A stretch of 16,561 nucleotides of DNA from JBDREA01 sp043820265 (lineage in GTDB: Archaea > Altiarchaeota > Altiarchaeia > IMC4 > JBDREA01): positions 1 through 16,561 of the forward strand of contig JBDREA010000043.1 in the NCBI GenBank assembly GCA_043820265.1. The letters run 5' to 3'. Positions within the stretch are counted from its first letter, which is position 1, and the number at the start of each line of letters is the position of its first letter. Below the pieces are notes generated by a model. The model was not told where the DNA came from, searched no databases, and worked only from the letters and a program-made list of their open reading frames with translations. A program made the position numbers and the translations under genes. Shown piece after piece: positions 1 to 8,100 of this stretch.

Positions 1-179
1 ACTTGCAAAGCAAGTTTGTGTACACCAAGTCCAATGGAACTTGTTGTGATGGAACATTTAGCATTATGCAATTCTATATATTCGATGATATATGTTGCCT
101 GAGAAAAGTTCCACGACAGAGAGCCATAGGCTCTCTGTGTGCACAAAATCAGTGCTGTGATTTTGTTGCAAGACATATA
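1..179. other. Palindrome-rich intergenic region after hom
   Basis: No convincing gene lies in this stretch, but it is dense in self-complementary sequence. A short hairpin sits at 1-15 (ACTTGC, AAA, GCAAGT). CAAGT at 26-30 pairs with ACTTG at 39-43. TGGAACTT at 35-42 is complementary to AAGTTCCA at 106-113. GTGTACAC (18-25) and TGTGCACA (138-145) are perfect 8-bp palindromes. The right half forms the large nested structure listed separately at 77-191. A plus-strand reading frame of 66 codons crosses the region, but it looks like no known protein and is cysteine-rich in an unstructured way, so I do not call it. The region may be the 3' untranslated part or terminator of the hom operon, a small RNA, or a small non-coding repeat element. 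Confidence 0.5.
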
Positions 180-191
180 TCATCGACTATA
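77..191. repeat. Nested inverted repeat with two inner hairpins
   Basis: The outer arms, 77-98 and 168-191, are complementary over about 21 pairs with one mismatch and a 2-nt bulge. The 13-bp core TCGATGATATATG (82-94) matches its reverse complement at 174-186 perfectly. Inside lie two perfect hairpins. One is ACAGAGAGCC (116-125), loop ATA, GGCTCTCTGT (129-138). The other is ACAAAATCA (143-151), a 6-nt loop, TGATTTTGT (158-166). Folded as RNA from either strand this gives a three-way junction. The right arm covers the hom stop codon (180-182) and its last few codons, so on the minus strand the structure would sit at the end of the hom message. It could be a processing or termination signal, a structured RNA, or a MITE-like palindromic element; the sequence does not decide between these. 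Confidence 0.6.
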
Positions 192-1193
192 CTGCTCCAG
201 TGAAATGTCGATTATATCTGAAAGTATGGCGCTTGACGTCTCCTTTGGCCCTGCTCCTGGGCCGACAAAGGTGATTTGTCCTGCGAGATCTGTGTCAAGC
301 ATTATCGCGTTCAGGGCTCCTTTCACGTTCAATGTGTGGTTTTTTGCTACGAGTCTCGGAGATACGCTAAGTTGTCCGACGTCTCCCACCAGTTTTATCA
401 CGTAGCCGTGTTCTTTTGCGAGATGGATGGCCTCAGGAGTGACATCGGTTATTCCTTTGACTGAGATGTCTTTGTATGAGACGTCCTTATCTAGAAGCGA
501 GTTCGCAAGAATGGAGACCTTTGCTGCAGTATCTATTCCCTCAAGATCATAGGTTGGATCGGTCTCTGCGAAACCAAGCTCTTGAGCTTCTTTCAGAGAG
601 ACCTTCAAGTCGACGCCTTCTTCTGCCATCTTGTCCAGGATGAAGTTGGTTGTGCCGTTCAGTACTCCCTGGATTTCCGAGATCCGGTTTGACCTTTTAA
701 GTTGGAGGCCCTCCTTTATTATGGGGATGCTTCCCCCCACTGTTGCTTCATATTTTAAATGGATCCCGTTTTTTTCGGCTAAGCGATTCAATTTCTGAAA
801 TTTCAACGCCAGCGGAGACTTGTTTGAGGTTACGACGTTCATCCGGTTTTTTAATGCACTCACGATGTGATCTATACCAGGCTTTCCGTTCTTTATGTCG
901 CCGGGGGTCATCTCGACTGCTATGTCTGCGGGTTTTGATTCAAGGACATCCAAGGTTGAAGTCTTTCTGAAATCCGGGTGTTTTTTGAATTCGTTTTTTT
1001 GTATGTACTTGAGCGCTTTTGATAGGTCGATTCCTTTTTCGTCTATGATTGAACCTTTCTTTTCACAGATCGCCGTAACCGAAAGCGTAAGATCGCAGTT
1101 TTTTGCCAGTTGTTCCTTCTTTTGGATCAGAGTTTCAATCAATCCCCTCCCGATAACACCGGCTCCTATCAGTACAAGTTTTTTGTTTTTCAT
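180..1193 (-). CDS. hom: Homoserine dehydrogenase
   Basis: NAD(P)-dependent cytoplasmic oxidoreductase that reduces aspartate semialdehyde to homoserine, the branch point to threonine and methionine. The 337-residue protein has an N-terminal Rossmann fold with the dinucleotide motif GAGVIGRG (residues 10-17). The family-typical NKSPLA lies at 124-129, YEATVGGSIPII at 148-159 and GVLNGTTNFI at 176-185. The catalytic region GFAETDPTYDLEGIDTAAK (207-225) carries the expected acidic residues and the catalytic lysine K225. The C-terminal GPGAGPKETSSA (311-322) is also conserved. Length fits the short archaeal form that lacks a fused ACT domain; the preceding gene appears to supply one separately. 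The ATG at 1193 follows the stop of that gene after 1 nt, which suggests one transcript and coupled translation. No Shine-Dalgarno sequence is clear. Confidence 0.95.
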   Translation of the reverse strand: MKNKKLVLIGAGVIGRGLIETLIQKKEQLAKNCDLTLSVTAICEKKGSIIDEKGIDLSKALKYIQKNEFKKHPDFRKTSTLDVLESKPADIAVEMTPGDIKNGKPGIDHIVSALKNRMNVVTSNKSPLALKFQKLNRLAEKNGIHLKYEATVGGSIPIIKEGLQLKRSNRISEIQGVLNGTTNFILDKMAEEGVDLKVSLKEAQELGFAETDPTYDLEGIDTAAKVSILANSLLDKDVSYKDISVKGITDVTPEAIHLAKEHGYVIKLVGDVGQLSVSPRLVAKNHTLNVKGALNAIMLDTDLAGQITFVGPGAGPKETSSAILSDIIDISLEQYSR

Positions 1194-1194
1194 T

Positions 1195-1689
1195 TTAGTT
1201 ATCGAGAGAATTGATCAAAAGAAATTTCTTTCGGCGACATATCTCATTTACCACAGACATAAGTTTTTGTTGTTCCTTCTGATCGAATTCGCAGGTAAAT
1301 AAAACCGAGCTCTTTCTTTGGGGATCAGGCATGACAACGTCTACGTCAGACACCACTCCCACCTGGTTTATCCTATCTATGGTATCCTGGAGGTCTTCGT
1401 CTATGACGTGACCCACCACGATGAAGCTCAGAGTCTTCTTAGCCAGGTAGAGCCTTCCCTCCACAAATATTTCTTTTACGCTCACGCTGTTTTCCCCTAA
1501 CCCTTTTTGGATGAATCCAAGCGATTTCTTGTCTTTGGCCTCGAATGTCACCTGGACGTCTGCGTACCCGTTTTTTGCCCGGTTGTGCTGTACGCTCATG
1601 ATGTTTCCGCCGTGCGAGCTGATGGGTTCAATCGCCTTGATGAGGCTTCCGGGAACGTCCTTTAATAGGAGCGACATGTCAATTTTCAT
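1195..1689 (-). CDS. ACT-domain regulator of homoserine dehydrogenase (COG2061 type)
   Basis: A 164-residue protein with an N-terminal ACT domain at about residues 3-78. It has the usual features: hydrophobic strand 1, then DVPGSL (11-16) at the ligand-binding turn, and a helix followed by the GGNI turn (27-30). A second ACT-like half follows at about 86-160 (strand KTLSFIVVGHV, helix DLQDTIDRIN, strand GVVSDVDVVM). This size and two-part layout match COG2061, predicted allosteric regulators of homoserine dehydrogenase. That match is from memory of the family. Its position 1 nt before hom supports the role. The inferred job is to sense an end-product amino acid such as threonine and adjust Hom activity in trans. 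The ATG at 1689 lies about 30 nt after a TATA-like element with no Shine-Dalgarno, so the message is probably leaderless. M5 is an alternative start. Confidence 0.85.
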   Translation of the reverse strand: MKIDMSLLLKDVPGSLIKAIEPISSHGGNIMSVQHNRAKNGYADVQVTFEAKDKKSLGFIQKGLGENSVSVKEIFVEGRLYLAKKTLSFIVVGHVIDEDLQDTIDRINQVGVVSDVDVVMPDPQRKSSVLFTCEFDQKEQQKLMSVVNEICRRKKFLLINSLDN

Positions 1690-1714
1690 AAATGTCTAAT
1701 CCTTTTGGAAACCG

Positions 1715-1726
1715 TTTATTAATAAT
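1715..1726. promoter_or_regulatory. Shared bidirectional TATA-like element
   Basis: TTTATTAATAAT contains the perfect 10-bp palindrome TTATTAATAA (1716-1725), so each strand reads as the same A/T-rich box. The centre is about 33 nt before the topA ATG (1754) and about 32 nt before the ATG of the ACT-domain gene (1689). This is the spacing expected of archaeal TATA boxes serving leaderless or very short-leader mRNAs in both directions. No B-recognition element is obvious. The call rests on sequence and spacing only. Confidence 0.55.
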
Positions 1727-1753
1727 CATTTCTTTATTACCTCTTTGCTTGAC

Positions 1754-3778
1754 ATGACAGAATTAATAATTACAGAAAAACCCAAGGTCGCAGAAAGGAT
1801 AGCTAGAGCCCTGGGAAATCCTAAGAGACTTGGAAGGGATGGAGTGGCTTATTTTCAGGTCGAAGACATTTTGGTTGCGCCTGCGGTCGGCCACCTTTAT
1901 GGATTGGTCGAAAAGGACAAGAAGGGCTGGACTTACCCGGTCTTCGACATCAAATGGACCCCCAACTATGAGAGCTCTAAGTCGGCGGATTACACGAAGA
2001 AATATCTGGAGAACCTAAAGTCTCTGGCAAAGAAGGCAGATTCATTCGTTAACGCTTGCGACTACGACGTCGAAGGAGAGGTCATCGGATTCAACGCCCT
2101 TCTTCATGCTTGCGGAGTGGACCCATATAAAGACAACGTCAAACGGATGAAGTTCTCAACTCTTACTCCAGACGCAATAAAAGAAGCCTATAAAATCAGA
2201 GGAAAAATCGACAGAGGACTGGTAGACGCAGGTCTAAGCCGCCATACACTCGACTGGTATTGGGGCATCAACCTTTCGAGGGCTCTTACTTTGGCTGTGC
2301 GGCGTGCGCACGGATACACGACCTTGACTATCGGGCGCGTCCAGGGACCCACACTGAAATTCCTTTCCATAAGGGAAAAGCAGATTATGGACTTCAAATC
2401 TGAGACGTACTGGCAGGTCGAGTTGACAGCCTCAAAGCAAGCTGAGCTCTTGGTTGCGCTCTTTGAAGACCAAAAGATTTCTGGGTTAGAAAAGGCTGAA
2501 AAAATTAAATCATCGTGTGGGCCGACTGCCCTGGTGACTAAGGTTGAAAGGAAGACGTTCAGCCAGGAAGCTCCCTGCCCCTTTGATCTGACCACCCTGC
2601 AAACTGAAGCATATAAGCATCTGAAAATCGACCCAAGAAAAACCCTGGAAGTCGCACAAGAGCTTTACACGAGCGCTTTGATAAGTTATCCTAGAACCGG
2701 CAGTCAAGAGCTTCCCGTTGTCCTAAACCTGAAGGAAATCGTCAGAAGGGTTTCGGAGAATCCTTTTTATACAGATGTGTGCAGAGTTCTCATCAGCAAA
2801 GAACAGCTTAACCCTGCAAATGGGAAAAAAACAGATCCCGCCCATCCGGCAATCCATCCCACAGGGGTCAGACCCGCAAACCTTGGGTCAGCTGAAGAAA
2901 AGATTTATGATTTGATCGTCCGCAGGTTTTTAGCGACATTCGGGGAACCGGCGAAACGAGAGACTGTCAAGGTCGAACTGGATTGCAAAGGAAACCGTTT
3001 TCTCGCGGAAGGGACAACTACAGTTGAAAAAGGCTGGCACACATTATACGGCCCATACGCTAAATTCAAGGAATTGGAACTTCCTCACTTGATTGAAGGG
3101 GATATTTTAGAAGTTAAAAAGGTAGAGGTGGTTGAAAAGGAGACTCAACCGCCTAAGAGATACAGTCCCGCATCCATCATAAAAGAGATGGAGCGCTATA
3201 ATATCGGCACAAAGGCGACGAGAAGCCAGATACTCGACATCCTCTTTAAAAGGGGTTACGTCACAGGGAAATCCATGGAGGTGACTCCGCTTGGATTAAG
3301 CGTCTATGAGACCCTTTCCGAGCACAGCCCCCTCGTCCTAGACGTCCAGCTTACAAGGAGGTTCGAGAATTCAATGGAGGAGATAGAGTTGGGAAAGATT
3401 TCCGCAAAAGAGGTAATAACCAAGGGGAGAGAAACCCTCACAAACATCCTAACTGATTTCAAGCGCGACGAACTAAAGATCGGAAGCGCACTGGCCAAAT
3501 CCGTCCACACAACCCAACAGCAGAAAAACGGATCCTACCTTGGGGACTGCCACAAATGCGAAGACGGAAACCTCACCCTCAGAAAATCGCCTTATGGAGG
3601 ATTCTTCGCAGGATGCAGCAACTACCCGGAATGCAAATACACCATCACGCTCCCCAAAGGAAACCTGAAAAGAACAGGAAACTGCAAGGTCTGCAGCTAC
3701 GCCGTTTTATCGACCACTGGAAAAAGCAAATTCACATTCTGTATCAACCCAGAATGCCCAAGCAAAAAGAAAGCCTAG
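1754..3778 (+). CDS. topA: DNA topoisomerase I (type IA, archaeal)
   Basis: A 674-residue type IA topoisomerase, which relaxes negative supercoils by transient single-strand cleavage through a 5'-phosphotyrosine link. The N-terminal TOPRIM domain begins at once with ITEKPKVAERIA, where E8 is the catalytic acid. The metal-binding motif DYDVEG gives D103, D105 and E107. The active-site tyrosine is Y312 in ALISYPRTGS. The conserved block PASIIKEMERYNIGTKATRS follows further on. The C-terminus has two zinc-ribbon modules: C599/C602 with C621/C627, and C644/C647 with C663/C668. There is no helicase domain, so this is not reverse gyrase. I chose the ATG at 1754 because the TOPRIM strand starts there; the in-frame TTG at 1745 would add only three residues. 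The promoter is the shared element at 1715-1726. Confidence 0.96.
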   Translation: MTELIITEKPKVAERIARALGNPKRLGRDGVAYFQVEDILVAPAVGHLYGLVEKDKKGWTYPVFDIKWTPNYESSKSADYTKKYLENLKSLAKKADSFVNACDYDVEGEVIGFNALLHACGVDPYKDNVKRMKFSTLTPDAIKEAYKIRGKIDRGLVDAGLSRHTLDWYWGINLSRALTLAVRRAHGYTTLTIGRVQGPTLKFLSIREKQIMDFKSETYWQVELTASKQAELLVALFEDQKISGLEKAEKIKSSCGPTALVTKVERKTFSQEAPCPFDLTTLQTEAYKHLKIDPRKTLEVAQELYTSALISYPRTGSQELPVVLNLKEIVRRVSENPFYTDVCRVLISKEQLNPANGKKTDPAHPAIHPTGVRPANLGSAEEKIYDLIVRRFLATFGEPAKRETVKVELDCKGNRFLAEGTTTVEKGWHTLYGPYAKFKELELPHLIEGDILEVKKVEVVEKETQPPKRYSPASIIKEMERYNIGTKATRSQILDILFKRGYVTGKSMEVTPLGLSVYETLSEHSPLVLDVQLTRRFENSMEEIELGKISAKEVITKGRETLTNILTDFKRDELKIGSALAKSVHTTQQQKNGSYLGDCHKCEDGNLTLRKSPYGGFFAGCSNYPECKYTITLPKGNLKRTGNCKVCSYAVLSTTGKSKFTFCINPECPSKKKA

Positions 3779-3780
3779 CC

Positions 3781-3789
3781 TTTATATTT
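3781..3789 (+). promoter_or_regulatory. TATA box of the leaderless oxidoreductase gene
   Basis: TTTATATTT lies 3 nt after the topA stop codon and 23-31 nt before the ATG at 3812. It is followed by an A-rich stretch with no Shine-Dalgarno sequence. This matches an archaeal promoter whose transcript starts at or next to the start codon. Confidence 0.6.
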
Positions 3790-3811
3790 CTAAACTTCCA
3801 AAGATAAAAAA

Positions 3812-4750
3812 ATGACACTTAAAGTCGGAGTCGTGGGGATCGGAGGCATGGGCGGAAACCATGCGAGAGTCTATCATCAGATGCCTAATGTCGAATTAGT
3901 CGGGATCTGCGATCTGAACCAGAACAGGTGTAAGGAGCTTGCTAGTCTCTATAAAACAAAAAGTTTCGCCGACTACAACGAACTTTTCAAAGAGGGCCTT
4001 GACGCAGTAAACATCGTCGTCCCCACAGTCAACCACAAGGAAGTGGCATTGGCGGCCTTTAAAGCAAAAATCAACGTCCTTTTGGAAAAACCAATTTCAG
4101 ATACCGTTGAAAACGGATTACAGATTACGAAGGCGGCGGAAAAGGCGGGAGTTAAGCTTCAAATTGGACACATCGAAAGATTCAACCCTGCGGTGAAGGC
4201 ATTAAAGCAGAGGGTGAAAGACGGGCTTCTGGGAGACATCGTATCCATGTCTTCGACGAGAGTGGGCCCGCATAATCCTAGGATAAGGGATGTTGGCGTG
4301 ACAATCGATCTCGCAGTTCACGATATAGACATAATGTGCGATTTGATAGGTCAGCGGGTTAAACAGGTGTTTGCGTCTTCCGGCAAAGTCATCCATGAAA
4401 GAAGCGACTGGGCGATGATCCACATGACATTTGAGGATGGAGCAGCTGGAGTTATTGATACAAACTGGCTTACCCCCTTTAAAGTGCGTGAACTGAAGGT
4501 CGTCGGAACCAAAGGTTTCGCAGTTGTAAAATACATGGAATCCACCCTCATCTATCATGACGGGCGGGCGAAGATAACCTACCAGGAAGTAGAACAGGAG
4601 CCTTTGAGAAACGAACTCGAATACTTCATCGACTGTGTCTCAAACAACAAAGAACCAGAGATTACGGGGTATGTCGGCTGCCGTGCCTTGAAGCTTGCCT
4701 TGGCTGCCGTAGAATCCGCAAGAACGAAGAAACCAATTTTAATAGACTAA
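3812..4750 (+). CDS. Gfo/Idh/MocA-family oxidoreductase, possibly a UDP-sugar 3-dehydrogenase
   Basis: A 312-residue NAD(P)-dependent sugar dehydrogenase. The N-terminal Rossmann fold (about 1-120) starts with GVVGIGGMGGNHARV (6-20). The family motif EKP is at 92-94, with the lysine expected to take part in catalysis. GHIERFNPA (119-127) follows and begins the C-terminal substrate-binding domain. DLAVHDIDI (166-174) holds the conserved histidine H170. Overall it resembles the archaeal UDP-N-acetylglucosamine 3-dehydrogenase group, which makes amino-sugar precursors for surface glycans, but the substrate cannot be fixed from sequence alone. A role in glycosylating the large sequon-rich surface protein nearby is possible but speculative. 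The gene has its own TATA box 3 nt after topA and appears leaderless. Its stop codon overlaps that of the convergent downstream gene by 4 nt. Confidence 0.88.
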   Translation: MTLKVGVVGIGGMGGNHARVYHQMPNVELVGICDLNQNRCKELASLYKTKSFADYNELFKEGLDAVNIVVPTVNHKEVALAAFKAKINVLLEKPISDTVENGLQITKAAEKAGVKLQIGHIERFNPAVKALKQRVKDGLLGDIVSMSSTRVGPHNPRIRDVGVTIDLAVHDIDIMCDLIGQRVKQVFASSGKVIHERSDWAMIHMTFEDGAAGVIDTNWLTPFKVRELKVVGTKGFAVVKYMESTLIYHDGRAKITYQEVEQEPLRNELEYFIDCVSNNKEPEITGYVGCRALKLALAAVESARTKKPILID

Positions 4751-5163
4751 TTCTTTTCCGGCATACGGCCGAAGGCATATTCGATTACCCGCCAGATTAT
4801 CCTCCAGATGATTGGCAGGACAACCAAGGCTCCGATAACTAAAGCCGCCCCTTCTGAGGTGTATTCTATCCTGAATATGTGGTGGGCGAAAAGCATCCCA
4901 GTAATCACCAGAAGGATGCTCAATCCGAAGCTTAGCGAGAGTCTGTCCGCAGTTGATAGCTCCTTGTTTCCGATGAATAGCGCCCAGCTCACAGCGAATC
5001 CTGGAAGAAAAAAGACGCACATCAAGAGGATGATTGACCGTATGGTGGTCAAAGGGTTGATTTTAGCATAAAAATAAAAAAACCCAGAGACTATAAGGAT
5101 TGAAAAGATGCTCAACCCAATGATTTTTTTTCTGCTTGACCCGGAAATCCCATATGAGTTCAT
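4747..5163 (-). CDS. DUF1616-like integral membrane protein
   Basis: A small hydrophobic protein of 138 residues from the chosen start, with about four membrane segments (roughly 13-32, 40-62, 74-94 and 104-127). LPGFAVSWALF in segment 2, followed by a short polar loop and LSTADRLSLSFGLSI leading into segment 3, resembles the C-terminal part of DUF1616 proteins of archaea; that family has no settled function. I chose the ATG at 5163 because it lies 2 nt after the stop of the giant surface-protein gene, the same tight spacing seen elsewhere here. An upstream ATG at 5202 would add 13 residues and overlap that gene by 37 nt. It is very probably co-transcribed with the giant gene, so a role in its export, anchoring or modification is conceivable but not shown. 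Confidence 0.7.
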   Translation of the reverse strand: MNSYGISGSSRKKIIGLSIFSILIVSGFFYFYAKINPLTTIRSIILLMCVFFLPGFAVSWALFIGNKELSTADRLSLSFGLSILLVITGMLFAHHIFRIEYTSEGAALVIGALVVLPIIWRIIWRVIEYAFGRMPEKN

Positions 5164-5165
5164 TT

Positions 5166-8100
5166 CTAATAAACATCTATAGTGAGAGATATGAGGTTCC
5201 ATCCGCTATAAAAGTCATGAGCGGAAATCCCGTGTTCTATCGAGAAATCCATGCTTAGGTTGTTGTTGAGCTCACTTTCTTCGGTTATCTCATCTGTTGG
5301 GTCCACTGTGGCGGATAGCGTATAGATTCCGATAGCAGAGGGGGTAGTCCAAAGAACTGAGGTTTCTTGGCTGACTCCCGATTCAAGCGTCGAAAGCGAG
5401 GTGTTGGCGAAATTTGAGCCGTCTAAAGCGAATGATGCGGAAAAGTTTGTTTCAGTTCGACCAAGCCCGACGTTTTTTATCAGTGCCGAAACGTTTGATT
5501 GATAGCTTAGTCGGACTGGGGAGGGATTAACCTGCAGGTACTGTACAACCAGGTCGGATGCATAGATACTCACTGTTGCGTCTAAATTGTAGGTCAGGGT
5601 TGTATCTCCTGAATCATTGAATGAGAGGGTAAGCATAGCTAAACCCGTGTATACGCCTGGCTTTTGATTTTGCGGGACCGTGAGGGTTATATAGGATGTG
5701 CTGGTCTGGCCTGGACCGATGCTTGCAGGCGTGCTGACATTGAATGACGATGAGGGCAGTGTATTTGGCCCAGAAGTAAGATTGGAAAAGGAGATGTTTA
5801 TTAGATCAAGCTTATAGATCTGATCGGCGTTCTTTGTGTCGATGCTCTGCTGCTGGGATGCGCCTTGGGTGGCTCCGCTAAAGAGGAACTCTGACTGGTA
5901 GATGAATATGCTTGCATTGGAGTCTGAAACGTACATTTGTATTGGGATAGTGGTGTTTTTCACCGTGTTTAATCCCTCGGTTCTGCCGGTCAACAAAAGC
6001 TCGCCTGTATAGTTGCCTGACTGGTTTACCACTTCGATGTAAATGTCCACTCGTTCTTCTTGGAGGACTCCGAGGCTGAGAATCTGGCTCGGATAGAGAT
6101 ATACTCTTGAGCTTTCAAGGGGATTGCTGCCGGTCTGCCTGTATTCTATGTTGATGTCTACGAGTTCGATATCCAGGCTTGCATCGCTTACAAGATACGA
6201 ACTTGCGACTATCTGGTCGAGAGCTGTCTGCACTGTAACAATCGTTGCTTCAGGCCGGATTGTGAGTATCGGCTCAAATGCGACAGCCTGTCTTTGGAGA
6301 TTGTTTGAGCTTTCGGTTTCTGTGGGGGAGGAATATGTGATGTTTGCAGTCAAGTTCCTTGCGAGCGCGTTGCATGTCCCTGAGTCCTCATCCCAGGTGA
6401 TGTTTAGATTCCTTTGAGCTCCTGGCCCAAGGTTTGACCCACTCAAGTTGCCTATGAAATTGTCGACGTCATAGTATACGGAGACTGTGAAGTTTTCTGC
6501 TATCCCTAGCCCCTGGTTTCGTATGTTCACATTGACGCTGTGGGACTGGCATTCTATGTATACTGTGTCGCTTTGAAGTATCTGTGATATGGGATCTTCT
6601 CCTAGGACGCCCATCCCCGTTTTATTTAGTATGCTTAGGCCGCCTTGGAAAGCTGGCTCGATGTATGTGACGTTTATTTCTGAGATTATGAGGTCTGGTC
6701 TGTGGTTTACTGTTATCGTCCTTGATAGCTGGTTATTTGATTCATTGTATTCGTCTATCAGGTCGTCTGCGTCAAGCACCAGGATGATAGAGTGCGATCC
6801 TGCTGGTGTCGCGTTCCAGTTGAACGAGAGGGTAATATTGTCCCATCCCGTCAGATTGAAGGATTGATTTATCCCTATCTGTGTCGAGGGTGTGATGTTT
6901 GAGTCATACAATTGGGCGACTCCGCCGGTTGCGTTCAGGTCGCCTTGGTTTGTGATGGTTGTGTTTATCTGGATTATCTCCGATTCTGTTGGGGCTGAAT
7001 CCGAGAAGCTGATTTGACTTGCAGACGAAGTGACATCGGCTTTGAATAGAACCCTTATCTGTCCATAGTCGTAGTTATTTATCTCCACCGCCTCATCAAC
7101 CTCTTCATCTGCGTCCGCCAGAGCGAATATGTTGTGGGTACCCGAGGTCGCAATCCATGTGGTGTTAACTTCCACGCTCTCGTTTGAGTTTACTCCCGTT
7201 ACTTGGATAGAACCTCCGATTTGCTGCCCCAACGAGGGCAGGCCATCGTAGATGTTCACTGAAAAATTAGAAGCGTTGCTTGTTCCCTGGTTTCTTATCG
7301 AAGCATAGATAGTTATGTTCTGCTGGTCGTTTGCCACCTCCTCGGAGAATGTTACGTTTTCGATTATCAGATCAGGCTTTTGAGATGTTACAGACACCAT
7401 CAGGGAGTTGTTGTTGTTCAATTCGCTTGATTCATCTACGTCGTCTTCGGAGTCCACAACGGCAGTTATCACAACCGAACCGATATGGTCTGTGGAATTC
7501 CATTCAATAGATGTGTTTGTTGTGGCCGATGCGTTTAAGGCGCTTATCTGGGTTCGCCCGAACCATACTCCGTCGGCGTAGAAGCTGACATTGTTTTCAT
7601 GAAGATTAACACCTAAACCTGTGTTCTTTATCCTAGCGGTTAGCTCCATTAAAAGCCCCTCGACAACCGAGGACTGGTTTGCAGTGATGTATTGAACAAT
7701 CAGGTCTGGCTTTGGAATGTCAACGTAAGTGTTCAAATCATAATCCAGGGTCGTATTGATTGAGTCGTTGAAGCTTAGGTGCATAAGGCCTGTTCCAACA
7801 TATGATCCAGGTTCCTGACCTAGTGGGACTGTGAGGTTCACTTCGAATTGATTGCTTGAGTTAACTTCGATTTCGGATAAATCCTCATGGCTTAATTGAG
7901 TGGAATCCAGGATGAACGAACCATATGTCATGTTTGAGAAGTATGGGATGTCTGGTGTGACCTTGTGTCTGAGGTCCGAGTTCCTGACGTCCAGTAGGCT
8001 TGAACTGGTCTGTCCCTGATAGAGCGTTCCGAAGTCCAGGTTTATCTCATATACTACGATGATCGCTCCGTTGTTGTCTCTGACTATGGTCAATGGCAAT

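Noticed and set aside
77..191. tRNA or integron attC site
   Set aside because: There is no T-loop GTTCRA motif in the right position and no acceptor stem, and the arms lack the RYYYAAC/GTTRRRY ends of attC sites.
3..203. Plus-strand reading frame of 66 codons at the left edge
   Set aside because: It overlaps the end of hom, runs through the palindromes, resembles no known protein and has no TATA box or Shine-Dalgarno sequence in view.
895..1302. Plus-strand open frame of 135 codons across hom and the ACT-domain gene
   Set aside because: Both genes on the other strand have full conserved motifs in frame, so this is an antisense shadow.
1745..1753. TTG start for topA
   Set aside because: It would add only three residues before the conserved TOPRIM strand. 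The ATG at 1754 is standard and better placed relative to the TATA-like element.
1754..3778. Reverse gyrase or topoisomerase III instead of topoisomerase I
   Set aside because: There is no N-terminal helicase domain, and the C-terminal zinc-ribbon pair with this length fits archaeal topoisomerase I.
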